From positions 1 through 52,915 of the forward strand of contig SCQD01000073.1 in assembly GCA_004299145.1 (NCBI GenBank): a stretch of 52,915 nucleotides of DNA. Direction: 5' to 3'. Made by a program: the position numbers and the translations under genes. Shown one piece after another: positions 1 through 7,621 of this stretch (positions within the stretch are counted from its first letter, which is position 1; every line of letters starts with the position of its first letter). The DNA is from Methylococcaceae bacterium. Lineage in GTDB: Bacteria > Pseudomonadota > Gammaproteobacteria > Methylococcales > Methylococcaceae. Below the pieces are notes generated by a model. It was not told the DNA's origin. It searched no databases and saw nothing but the letters and a program-made list of their open reading frames with translations.

Positions 1-766
1 GTTCGGCGCCGCCTTCGAGCGTATCGTTGCCACTCCCGGCGTAGCCTCTTTCTACGTTCGGGCCACCGCCGCCGCCGCTGCCGTCGCCGAACAGGACGTC
101 GTCACCGGCATAGTTGTAGCCGGTGGCGTCACCCTGCCCCAGTACGTCGGCGTCGCCGCCGCCATTGCCGCCGGGCAGGTAGTAGCCGGCGCCCCCGCCG
201 CCGCTACCGTCGCCCACCACCAAGCGGCCGGGGGTCAGTGCGTGAGCGTAGCCGGCCACCGCCAGCGCTTCGGCCCGCACCGGCCCGCTGTGGCGCTCCA
301 ATAACCAGTCGCCGCCTAGGCCGGTGAGGTCGTCGGAGGCCGCCACGTCGGCGCCGGTCAGTTGCGCCAGTTGGTCGATAAAGTCCTGGCCTTTTCCCCC
401 CGCCGCCACCTCGCAGCCATACAGCAGCAGGTCGCCGTCCGGGGTCAGCGCCTTGCCGATGGCCGCCAGCGTCTCGGCTTGGGAAGCGAGGGTGGCCGCA
501 TCGAGCACGCCGGCGCCCAGCAAGATTTCGCCCGGCGCGCCGTGGGAGAGAGCGTGGATGGCGGCATAGCCGTGGTGGTCCTTGGCCCAGGCGGCCATCC
601 GCGCCAGGCCGTCCCGGCCCGGTTCCAAAAGCACCGCCTCGACGCCGGGCCTAAGATTGGCCAGCAGGGTGTCGGTATCGGCGAGGCCGGGAGCGATGAA
701 GGCGACTTCCCGGACTTGGCCCGCCTCCGGCGTGTTTGGGGTCGTGGAATGAATGCGCGTGTTCAT
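1..766 (-). CDS. DUF4347-domain RTX-like surface protein, N-terminal part
   Basis: The frame is open from an ATG at 764-766 to the window edge, giving 255 residues. Residues about 20-178 match the DUF4347 pattern seen at the N-terminus of giant bacterial adhesins and RTX proteins: a Ser-His-Gly motif (H75), then LLLYGCEVAAG (C118), TGADVAASDDLTG and GGDWLLE. From about residue 181 the chain becomes Gly/Asp-rich (GDGSGGGG, GSGNDTLEGG), like the start of calcium-binding RTX repeats. There is no signal peptide, as expected for type I secretion substrates. The protein is cut by the window edge, so its full length and C-terminal secretion signal are unseen. The family role (a large secreted or surface protein) is established in general. 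Any enzymatic role for the His/Cys pair is inference. Confidence 0.8.
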   Translation of the reverse strand, partial: MNTRIHSTTPNTPEAGQVREVAFIAPGLADTDTLLANLRPGVEAVLLEPGRDGLARMAAWAKDHHGYAAIHALSHGAPGEILLGAGVLDAATLASQAETLAAIGKALTPDGDLLLYGCEVAAGGKGQDFIDQLAQLTGADVAASDDLTGLGGDWLLERHSGPVRAEALAVAGYAHALTPGRLVVGDGSGGGGAGYYLPGGNGGGDADVLGQGDATGYNYAGDDVLFGDGSGGGGGPNVERGYAGSGNDTLEGGAE

Positions 767-802
767 GGTTGTGTCCTCATGCTTTGCTATTCAGTAATAA
801 TT

Positions 803-852
803 CCCCCGGCGAGGCCGGGGGCTTTCTAATGTCAGCCGCTCAAGGCGGCTGA
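803..852. repeat. Two adjacent perfect hairpins (REP-like or terminator)
   Basis: CCCCCGGC-GAG-GCCGGGGG (803-821) is followed by CTTTCT. Ten bases further on is TCAGCCGC-TCAAG-GCGGCTGA (832-852). The first could act as a terminator on the plus strand. The pair sits just before a RAYT fragment, which suggests REP elements. They lie upstream of the DUF4347 gene start. Confidence 0.5.
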
Positions 853-877
853 ACGGGAACGCTAACGCGGCCTCGCG

Positions 878-1000
878 CTGAAGAAGCAAAAGCGCCTCGG
901 GCATTTATTTCAAGGGCGCTACAAGGCGATCATGGTAGATCGGGATGCCTATCTTTTGGGGGTGGTGCGCTATATCCATTTGCATCAAGGATATGGCTAA
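878..1000 (+). pseudogene. REP-associated tyrosine transposase (RAYT/Y1_Tnp) fragment
   Basis: A 40-residue in-frame stretch ending at TAA 998-1000 contains HLFQGRYKAIMVDRDAYLL followed by VVRYIHLH. This is the characteristic central segment of TnpA_REP transposases (usual form H-FQGRYKA-LVD-D-YLLEL-RYIHLNP). An in-frame TAA at 863-865 precedes it. The catalytic HUH half and the tyrosine helix are missing, so this is a dead remnant. It lies beside two hairpins that could be REP substrates, and many other palindromes occur in the window. Recognition is from the motif alone. Confidence 0.7.
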
Positions 1001-1044
1001 TAAGACACCGCCGGACGAAAGGGGCGGAAACGGATAGGCCAAGC

Positions 1045-1971
1045 CTACGGAATATGGAATCCTGTGCTCTGCGCACCCGATTTGGCGGCGAGCAAATCCA
1101 GTTGATGGATGATCATCCCCAGTTGCGCCGTTTCGATTTGTTGCAGCCGGACGGCATGCCATTGCCGTAGCGCAGCGGCATCGAACCGCGCGGCCTCGGC
1201 TTCGGCGCGCATAAAGTCCAGCAGTGCCCGCAGGCATACGTCGTCGGCGTCCTGGTAGGCGCCGTTTACCGGCGTGATGTGCCAGTCCGAACTGCCGTAG
1301 GCCGGTACGGTAAATCCCATGGCAAGCAGCTCGGCGTGCAAGCGCCGCCCGCAGCGGCGGCCGCCCGTCGCCAGCCCGTCGACGCGGCGCTGTTCCATGG
1401 ATTCATCGTAGCAAGCCAGTAGCCACTGTTCGAAAACTGCATCCCTGTAGAGCGGGAATAGCGCGGTGTCGCCGTCGTAGTTGAGGGTGGCGTAGAACAA
1501 ACCGCCCGGCGCCAGCCAGTCGGCAAAGCGGCGCAGGCTGGGTTGCAGCGGCACGATGTCCATGAAGGCGTGCGCGGTGATCAAGTCGAAGCTGCCGGGG
1601 AGCGCGGAAAAATCCGTCAGCACGGCATTGACCAGTTCCACTTCGACGCATTTATCGCCACGCCGGCCCGTCAGGCCTTGCGGGGTCGGTGCCACGGCAT
1701 ATCCCTGCTGCTGTAGCGCCTGCTCCAAGGCGGATGCGGCATCATTCAGCAGGCCGGCTTGCTGGTCCAGACCGGTCAGCGCTAGCTGGGGCACATCCAG
1801 GCATTCCAGCAAGCGCTTGAGCATCGCCCCGTTGCCCGTGCCGACGTCGAGGCAGCGCAAGCTCTGCCGTCCGGCCAGTGTTGCCGTCAATTGCCGGTAT
1901 ACCGGACGGTTCAGGCTGCGTTCGTCCAGCGGGTATTTGGCGCAAAGATAATCGGCAAAAGATACGCCCAT
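1045..1971 (-). CDS. Class I SAM-dependent methyltransferase
   Basis: This 308-residue protein has a Rossmann-fold methyltransferase core. Motif I is LDVGTGNG (about residues 41-48), an acidic turn follows (LTGLDQ), and a post-motif FDLITAHAFMDIVPL leads into LAPGGLFYATLNYDG. The substrate cannot be read from sequence. It is the last gene of a minus-strand operon: its ATG directly follows the stop codon of the PTPS-like gene, so translation is probably coupled. The company of RibD-like, dehydrogenase and PTPS-like proteins suggests that it methylates a small pteridine- or flavin-like product. That assignment is inference. Confidence 0.8.
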   Translation of the reverse strand: MGVSFADYLCAKYPLDERSLNRPVYRQLTATLAGRQSLRCLDVGTGNGAMLKRLLECLDVPQLALTGLDQQAGLLNDAASALEQALQQQGYAVAPTPQGLTGRRGDKCVEVELVNAVLTDFSALPGSFDLITAHAFMDIVPLQPSLRRFADWLAPGGLFYATLNYDGDTALFPLYRDAVFEQWLLACYDESMEQRRVDGLATGGRRCGRRLHAELLAMGFTVPAYGSSDWHITPVNGAYQDADDVCLRALLDFMRAEAEAARFDAAALRQWHAVRLQQIETAQLGMIIHQLDLLAAKSGAQSTGFHIP

Positions 1972-2346
1972 TCAGGCCGCCGGTCCGTATGCCGCCCAAT
2001 CCGTGCCGTTTTCCCACAGTTTGATCGACAGCGTTTTATCCTGCAGGGCCAGCCGTTGCACCAGCATTTCCCAGAGCAGACGGGCGAAACGCTCGATGCT
2101 GGGGTTCAAGTCGTGAAAAGCGGCGTGTTCGTTGAGCGTGGTGTCGCGGAAAATCGCGGTGACTTCGCTCAACACCCGGTCGACGTCGACGATGTCGATC
2201 AAATAACCGTGCCGGTCCAGGGCGCTGCCCGCGATCACCAGTTCGACGCGGTAATGATGGCTGTGGCGCTGGTTTTCCGCGCCCCAGTCGCCGCCGATGA
2301 GAAAGTGTTGGGCGATGAAGTCGCGGGTGATGGAGAGTTGGTACAT
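1972..2346 (-). CDS. 6-pyruvoyl-tetrahydropterin synthase / QueD-fold protein
   Basis: The 124-residue product has the PTPS/QueD (T-fold) signature. A first metal-binding His lies in DFIAQHFL (H14) and a second cluster in RHSHHYRVEL (H28, H30, H31). The family normally carries a catalytic Cys four residues before the HxH pair, but here that position is Glu (E24 in GAEN). Similar Cys-to-Glu changes are known in Plasmodium and PTPS-III proteins, which make 6-hydroxymethyl-dihydropterin rather than the QueD product. The ATG at 2346 is preferred because MYQLSITRDF aligns with family N-termini; an upstream ATG at 2385 would overlap the preceding gene. The gene is sandwiched in a tightly packed operon. 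The exact reaction is unknown. Confidence 0.75.
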   Translation of the reverse strand: MYQLSITRDFIAQHFLIGGDWGAENQRHSHHYRVELVIAGSALDRHGYLIDIVDVDRVLSEVTAIFRDTTLNEHAAFHDLNPSIERFARLLWEMLVQRLALQDKTLSIKLWENGTDWAAYGPAA

Positions 2347-2350
2347 AAAC

Positions 2351-3382
2351 TTACGAATAGTTAAATATCGTCTGCAATACGCCATCCGTCCTGGCGCTGT
2401 TCAATGCGAAAGCCTTACGGCAATCGGCGAATGTAAATTCGTGGCTGACCAGGTTGTCCGGGCGGATGCGCCTGAGCCAGTCCCACGCCAGCGCCAAACG
2501 GCGCGGCTTGCTCCAGCGGCCGCTCAATGCGGGGTGCAGGGTGCTGACTTGGCTGGAAATCAGCTGTATGCGCCGCCGGTGAAAATGCCCGCCCAAATCC
2601 AGCGGCTGCGACGCATCGCCATACCAGGAACCGATGATAATCCTGCCGGCAAAACCGCTCAATGCAATGGCCTGGTTGATGGCCGCCATATTGCCCGACA
2701 ACTCGAAGCAGACATCCGCTCCCTCGGCGCCGCCAGCACCGGGAAACAGGCTGCGCTGCAGCGAGCGCCACGCCTCGGGCTGCAAAGGGTCGATGGACTC
2801 GTGCGCTCCCCATTGCAGCGCACGGTCACGGCGGGTGGCCAGCGTATCCAGCGTCACCAGGCGTTGCAACGGAAAGCTCGCCAATACGGCCGTGGTCAGC
2901 AGCCCGACCACGCCCTGTCCGAACACCAGCGCCGTTTCGCCGACCAGCGGGCCGCCGTCCATGACAAAGTTGAGCGCGGACTCCATGTTCGGCAAAAACA
3001 GCGCGGCGCGCGAGGAAACGTCATCCGGGATCGGCAGGCAATGATCGGCCGGCGTGACGACGTGGCGCTGGTGCGGGTGAAACACAAACACCCGCTTGCC
3101 CAACCAATCCGCCGCCACCGCCCCGCCGATCTCGATGACCTTGCCGACCAGGGCGTAACCATAGGCAAACGGATAGGCGAAAGTGCCCGGCAGGCTGGCC
3201 AGCGTGGCGTCCAGCGGCAGGTCGGCGGGCATGCGGCCCTGGAAAATCAGCGATTCCGTACCGGGGCTGATGGCCGAATATTCGGTTTCCAACAAAACCT
3301 CACCGTCCGCCGGCGGGGCCAGCGCCATATCCCGCACCTCGACCTGCCGTGGCGCGATGTGCTGCAAAACCTGGGTGCGCAT
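2351..3382 (-). CDS. Medium-chain zinc-type dehydrogenase (BchC/threonine-dehydrogenase-like)
   Basis: This 343-residue MDR-superfamily protein has a GroES-like N-terminal half (SAISPGTESLIFQGRMP) and a Rossmann half with the nucleotide-binding loop VFGQGVVGLLT. There is no four-cysteine structural zinc lobe, as in the BchC-like branch. Its start at 3382 overlaps the stop of the RibD-like gene in a TGATG arrangement, so the two are translationally coupled. The frame runs on upstream to 3538, but that stretch only reads across the neighbouring gene. In this operon it probably oxidises or reduces a side chain of a pterin- or flavin-type intermediate, which is inference. Confidence 0.8.
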   Translation of the reverse strand: MRTQVLQHIAPRQVEVRDMALAPPADGEVLLETEYSAISPGTESLIFQGRMPADLPLDATLASLPGTFAYPFAYGYALVGKVIEIGGAVAADWLGKRVFVFHPHQRHVVTPADHCLPIPDDVSSRAALFLPNMESALNFVMDGGPLVGETALVFGQGVVGLLTTAVLASFPLQRLVTLDTLATRRDRALQWGAHESIDPLQPEAWRSLQRSLFPGAGGAEGADVCFELSGNMAAINQAIALSGFAGRIIIGSWYGDASQPLDLGGHFHRRRIQLISSQVSTLHPALSGRWSKPRRLALAWDWLRRIRPDNLVSHEFTFADCRKAFALNSARTDGVLQTIFNYS

Positions 3383-4143
3383 CAGCCTGCGCCCAATGAA
3401 CCGTGCACGATCATGTCGGTTCCCAGCGCGTGATAGCGGCAGTCGGCGATGGCCAGCGGTTCGCGTTCGGGCGTCAGGCACAATTCGCCAACCGCTTTGA
3501 AGCCGCCGATCAGTTTCGGCACCACGGTGATCACGCAATAATCGACGCGCTGTTCCCGCAAAAACTGATTGATTACCGTGCCGCCGCCTTCCACCATCAC
3601 GGAGCGCAAGCCCTGCCGCTTCAGCAAGCGCAAGGCGGCATCCAGCTCCAGCCGGCCGTGGGCGTTTTGCGGCACGCGCAACACCTGGGCGCCGCGTTGA
3701 AGCAATGCCTGGATTTTGGCTTCGTCCGCCGTCGTGCTGGTCACGATGATGGGCGGCTGCGCCGCCGCTTTCAGCAAAGCCGCATCGAGTGGAAAACGCA
3801 GGCTGCTGTCCAAAATCACCGGCAGGGGACTCTCACCATGGCAAAGGCGCACGGTCAGTTGCGGATCGTCGGCGATGATGGTGTTGATGCCGACCAGCAA
3901 GGCCGCGTGGCGGGCGCGCAAAAAATGCGTCAGCCTGAGCGAATCTCCCGAACTCAGCGCGCAAGCATGATAGCGCCGGATGGCGATGCTGCCGTCCAGG
4001 CTTTGGGCATAACTCAGCGTAACAAAGGGCAGGGCGCCGGCGGCGCGTTCATGCGCCGCCATTCGATGCAGCAAGGGCTGGATGAAGTCGAATTCTGCCA
4101 GGCCCTTCTGCTTCAGCTTGGGCGAGAGCAGGTGTTGCATCAA
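3382..4143 (-). CDS. RibD C-terminal (dihydrofolate-reductase-fold) reductase
   Basis: This 253-residue protein matches the NADPH-dependent reductase half of RibD (RibD_C, also in archaeal RED proteins). It contains LSYAQSLDGSIA, HALLVGINTIIADDPQLTVR and the nucleotide-binding VMVEGGGTVINQFL. The zinc deaminase domain of full RibD is absent, so this is not the normal bifunctional riboflavin enzyme. It is the first gene of the four-gene minus-strand operon. The upstream region holds large palindromes rather than a GTP cyclohydrolase gene. The likely substrate is a ribosylamino-pyrimidine or pteridine, by family precedent. Confidence 0.8.
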   Translation of the reverse strand: MMQHLLSPKLKQKGLAEFDFIQPLLHRMAAHERAAGALPFVTLSYAQSLDGSIAIRRYHACALSSGDSLRLTHFLRARHAALLVGINTIIADDPQLTVRLCHGESPLPVILDSSLRFPLDAALLKAAAQPPIIVTSTTADEAKIQALLQRGAQVLRVPQNAHGRLELDAALRLLKRQGLRSVMVEGGGTVINQFLREQRVDYCVITVVPKLIGGFKAVGELCLTPEREPLAIADCRYHALGTDMIVHGSLGAG

Positions 4144-4227
4144 AGGTGCGCGTCGTCGGGTTGAAAGGGGTAAGCCGGTCCTACTCTAGCATCGCCACCC
4201 CTGTTGCCGTCAAGCAAGGCTCACTCT

Positions 4228-4286
4228 AACGATCATGGCGCGCGCGCCGCCCCTGACCATGAAACGCCACGCGCGCCATGATCGTT
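4228..4286. repeat. Inverted repeat with 16-bp perfect arms
   Basis: AACGATCATGGCGCGC at 4228-4243 is repeated in reverse complement at 4271-4286, with a 27-bp loop. It lies between the RibD-like gene start (4143) and the CDF-CorA gene end (4596). It could be a terminator for the transporter gene or a mobile palindrome. There is no poly-T tract. Confidence 0.7.
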
Positions 4287-4326
4287 CCCCTCACCCCGGC
4301 CCTACCCAGGAACCTGCGGTTTTAGA

Positions 4327-4578
4327 TTCCCTCTCCCCCAGGGAGAGACTCCAGCGCGCTCCCCGCGCCGAATGGCGCCCAGGAACAGAAGGGGGTTCGT
4401 TTCCGGTTCCTTCTCCCTCCGGGAGAAGGTTAGGATGAGGGGAGATAAAAGGCTATGGCTTTTTAATTCCCTCACCCCAACCCTCTCCCGAGAGGAGAGG
4501 GAGCCGGAAGTCACCGGTTCCAGGGTGCCATTCGGCGTAGGCAACGCGCTGGAGTCTCTCCCGGAGGGAGAGGGGGAA
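4327..4578. repeat. 252-bp imperfect palindrome of CCCTCTCCC-type repeats
   Basis: Two nested inverted repeats share one centre. The outer arms are 4327-4386 and 4516-4578; the left arm contains GAGACTCCAGCGCGCT and CGCCGAATGGC, both mirrored on the right. The inner arms are 4405-4442 and 4467-4505. A 24-bp AT-richer loop lies at 4443-4466. No gene is present. The structure resembles a BIME or MITE-like element made of the CCCTCACCCCAACCCTCTCCC repeat class; a relative of this repeat is found inside ccmI (43831-43888). Confidence 0.75.
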
Positions 4579-4595
4579 TAAGGTCGCCGCGACTT

Positions 4596-6890
4596 TCATG
4601 GCAACGCCCGAAGCGGGGCAGGATCGCCGCATCGCGCATACCGGCCCATGCTTTTTTCGAATTTTCCACCCCTTTTTACCTTGCGGTTTTCAAGGTATTT
4701 CAGCGCTACAAAAGATCCCCAGCCGACCAGCGCCATGCCGGCGATGAATGCGCCATAGGCCACGGGCCACGGAATGCCCTGGGTCATCATCGAAAATTCG
4801 GACATGCCGCCGATGCCCGCCAGAATATTGATGGGCATGAAGATCAAGCCGAACATGGTCAGTTGAGAAACGCGCCGGTTCTGGTTGATGTTGATGAAGC
4901 CGATCGTGGCGTCCATCAGAAAGTTGATTTTGTCGAACAAAAACGCCGTATGGCTGTTGAGCGAATCGATGTTGTGCAAGATTTGCTTGATGTCGTCAAA
5001 CTGCCCCGACGATAAAACCTTGCAGCGCAGCAAAAACAAAAGCGCGCGCTGGGTATCGAGAATATTGCTGCGAATGCGTCCGTTCAAATCCTCCTCTTCG
5101 GCGATATCCGCCAGGCTGGCGGCGGCTTCCTCGTCACTCATGGTTTCGCTCAGGACCTGGTGTCCCACTTTGCCGAGCGTGGCATAGATGTCTTCCAGCG
5201 AATCCGCCGCATATTCGATGACCGCGCCGTACAAATCGAGCAGCAGATCGTAGCAGTCGGACACGTAGCCCGGCTGGTTTTTGGCGCGGCGCCGCTGCAG
5301 CCGGAATACCGGCAGCTCTTCGTTGCGCGCGGAAAACAGAATGCCGTCGTGCAGAATAAAAACCACCGGAACGCTGCGCGAGTTGCCTTCACGGTCGAGC
5401 AGAAAATTCGAGTGCAGGTGGATTTCATCGTTTTCTTCGATGTGAAAACGAGAGCTGACTTCCAGATCGGTCGTATCGTCGGGGTCCGGCAGTTTCAGTC
5501 CAAAATGCCCCCCCACATAGCTCCGTTCCGCCGTTGTGGCATTGAGCAGGTCGATCCAGATCGGCTTGACGTTTTCCAGATCCTTGCGGCAGGTAATGGT
5601 TACCTGCCGCAGCTTGCCATGGATCAGCTCGAAAGCATTCATCCGGCTTTCGGCAAAGCTGGGCTCCCGGTTGCCCGCCAATTGTTTGCGCAGGGCGTCG
5701 GATACTTCCCAGAGAATGTCGTTTTCGCGTTCTTCCGGAACCTGTTTCCAGAGCAGCAACGCATCCTCGACCGGCATGGCTTCAAGGATGTTGCCGATTT
5801 CCGCGGATGACAGCTTGGCCAAGGCGTTCTGCAATTCGATCAGATGCTGTCTATGCACCATCGTTTCGATCAGGTTGTGACGCGGCATGTGCTGGGTATG
5901 CAGCATGCCCTCCACCAGTTTTTGCTTCTTGAGCAATTCGGCTACTTTTTCAAACGATGCTTCGTCCTTGGTGGGCGCGGGGGCAACGGGATCGACGTGC
6001 GTCATCAGATACAGCACGGGATGCCCGGCCATCACATTGAGCTTCGCTTGCCGGGCAATGGCGTGTCCTTCTTCAATCGTCAGGCCGCCGTCGATTTCCA
6101 AATGGACGTCGGCCAGTATCATGTCTCCGGTCTTGCGGGTTTTCAGGGCGTGCAATCCCAATACGCCAGGGGTCGCCAGAATTTCGGCGGCGATGCCGGC
6201 GATCTGATCCTCGGTTATGGCGCCATCCATCAGATCGTGCAGCGCGTGCCGGGTGAATTTTCCGCCCATCCGGGCAACCATCAAGCCGACAATCAGCGCC
6301 GCAATGGGGTCAAAAAACACAAAACCCAGTAAATTTCCCGCAATGCCCAGCGCCACCACCAGCGAAGAAGCCGCATCGGAGCGGGCATGCCAGGCATTGG
6401 CCACCAACAGGCTGGAGCCCACCCGTTCAGCGACGGCCAGCATATAGCGGAACAGCGCTTCCTTGGCGATTAAAGCGCTCAAGGCCACCCACAGGGCGAA
6501 CAGATGGACGGTGGGAATGGTTTCCGGCGCTTGCAGCTTATGGGCAGCCGACCAGATCATGCCTACCCCGACGGCCAGCAACAATCCGCCCAGCGCGAAG
6601 GACGCCGCGTTTTCATAGCGCTGATGGCCATAGTGGTGGTCTTCATCCGGCGCTTTTTTGCTGTGATGCACGGCCAGCAGCACGACAAAATCCGCCACCA
6701 GATCGGACAGGGAATGGATGCCGTCGGCAATCAACCCTTGGGAGCCGGATAGCAAACCCGCGATGATTTGGGCGATGGTCAGGGAAACATTGACGATTAC
6801 GCTGACCCAGGTACTGCGTCTGACGGAGGGCTCCCGTTCCGGGGGGGGCTGTTCGCCGTCGGGTTCCGGCAAATCTGGGGGGATGGGCAT
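4596..6890 (-). CDS. CDF cation transporter fused to MgtE_N-like and CorA-like domains
   Basis: This is one uninterrupted 764-residue frame. Residues about 25-300 form a cation diffusion facilitator: the transmembrane metal-site motifs are HSLSD (59-63) and HARSD (168-172), followed by the cytosolic domain (TRKTGDMILADVHLEIDGG, then MTHVDP). The His/Asp pairs are typical of zinc-type CDFs. Residues about 335-405 (HRQHLIELQNALAKLSSAEI onward, then EAMPVEDALLLWKQVP) resemble the helical N-domain of MgtE. Residues about 425-745 look like CorA, with an acidic helical stalk, two C-terminal membrane helices and GIGGMSEF (692-699) in place of the classical GMN signature. CDF proteins are normally about 300 residues and export metal, while CorA forms a pentameric uptake channel, so the combination is unusual. 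Substrate and direction are unknown. Confidence 0.85.
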   Translation of the reverse strand: MPIPPDLPEPDGEQPPPEREPSVRRSTWVSVIVNVSLTIAQIIAGLLSGSQGLIADGIHSLSDLVADFVVLLAVHHSKKAPDEDHHYGHQRYENAASFALGGLLLAVGVGMIWSAAHKLQAPETIPTVHLFALWVALSALIAKEALFRYMLAVAERVGSSLLVANAWHARSDAASSLVVALGIAGNLLGFVFFDPIAALIVGLMVARMGGKFTRHALHDLMDGAITEDQIAGIAAEILATPGVLGLHALKTRKTGDMILADVHLEIDGGLTIEEGHAIARQAKLNVMAGHPVLYLMTHVDPVAPAPTKDEASFEKVAELLKKQKLVEGMLHTQHMPRHNLIETMVHRQHLIELQNALAKLSSAEIGNILEAMPVEDALLLWKQVPEERENDILWEVSDALRKQLAGNREPSFAESRMNAFELIHGKLRQVTITCRKDLENVKPIWIDLLNATTAERSYVGGHFGLKLPDPDDTTDLEVSSRFHIEENDEIHLHSNFLLDREGNSRSVPVVFILHDGILFSARNEELPVFRLQRRRAKNQPGYVSDCYDLLLDLYGAVIEYAADSLEDIYATLGKVGHQVLSETMSDEEAAASLADIAEEEDLNGRIRSNILDTQRALLFLLRCKVLSSGQFDDIKQILHNIDSLNSHTAFLFDKINFLMDATIGFININQNRRVSQLTMFGLIFMPINILAGIGGMSEFSMMTQGIPWPVAYGAFIAGMALVGWGSFVALKYLENRKVKRGGKFEKSMGRYARCGDPAPLRALP

Positions 6891-6958
6891 ATCGGTTTTT
6901 CTCGCTCAGTAGACCCGCAGGATAAACCGTACGCCCCACGGGAATCCATAGCAAGGTT

Positions 6959-7150
6959 TTAGCCGTGCGCTCCGTCATGACGCACGGAGCGGAATCTGGA
7001 GCGGCAGGTGGATGCGGCGGTGCCTTCGATATAACCAGACGTCCACACCCAGTTGCGGGCGTCGCCGGGAGCATACGGCACCCCGGCTTGCATGCCCGCC
7101 ATGCCGGCCAGGTAGCCTTGCAGCCAGACGGCTGTATCCAGCTTACTCAT
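6959..7150 (-). CDS. Small Rmf/CrpP-like protein
   Basis: The 63-residue product begins MSKLDTAVWLQGYLAG and contains GMQAGVPYAPGDARNWVW followed by GYIEG. The spacing GY-x2-G ... PY ... R-x2-W-x3-GY-x2-G resembles the ribosome modulation factor/CrpP family, which are small basic proteins that hibernate ribosomes or modify small molecules. The ATG at 7150 is chosen because it begins the conserved part; the frame extends to 7189 without support. It lies downstream of a divergent promoter region and 68 bp upstream of the CDF-CorA gene on the same strand. The family assignment is by motif spacing only. Confidence 0.5.
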   Translation of the reverse strand: MSKLDTAVWLQGYLAGMAGMQAGVPYAPGDARNWVWTSGYIEGTAASTCRSRFRSVRHDGAHG

Positions 7151-7378
7151 GTCGTGCCCCCGTGTTTCGGGTTGTCGGGCCGGAGGCAAGTTCGGGATGT
7201 ATCAGGTTTTCAAGGGTGATGTGCAAGTTCAAAGCCGGCTCCCATGCTGATTGCGCTGGTATTCGACTCAAGGCTAAATCACCGATATTACGCGGGTGTT
7301 ACACGCTGCCGGTTACAATGAGCTTGCACCTTTGCGGCATTTCGTTATCATCCGGAATGGATACTATCAGGAAAAACC

Positions 7379-7621
7379 ATGACCGATACGTTGCAAACTC
7401 TCAAGGAAATCATGTCGGAGAAGACCGAAGTCAATGTGGATGACATTACGCTGGAGAGCACGCTGGAAAATTTGGAGCTGGATTCGCTGGATCTGTTCGA
7501 AATTGTTTTCAGCGTCGAAGACGCTTTCCATATCAAAGTGCCGGACAACCGGCTGGACATCAAAACCGTGCGGAATCTGGTCGATTTGATCGACGAGCTG
7601 GTTACAGCACAGCATGGTTGA
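7379..7621 (+). CDS. Acyl carrier protein
   Basis: This 80-residue acidic protein carries the phosphopantetheine attachment motif LELDSLDLFEIVF, with Ser36 as the expected 4'-phosphopantetheine site. It is specialised rather than the housekeeping AcpP (DSL is followed by DLFEIVFSVEDAF). The stop codon overlaps the start of the ketosynthase gene by 8 bp. This pairing implies that it delivers acyl chains to that enzyme, and perhaps onward to the MBOAT acyltransferase further downstream. Confidence 0.9.
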   Translation: MTDTLQTLKEIMSEKTEVNVDDITLESTLENLELDSLDLFEIVFSVEDAFHIKVPDNRLDIKTVRNLVDLIDELVTAQHG

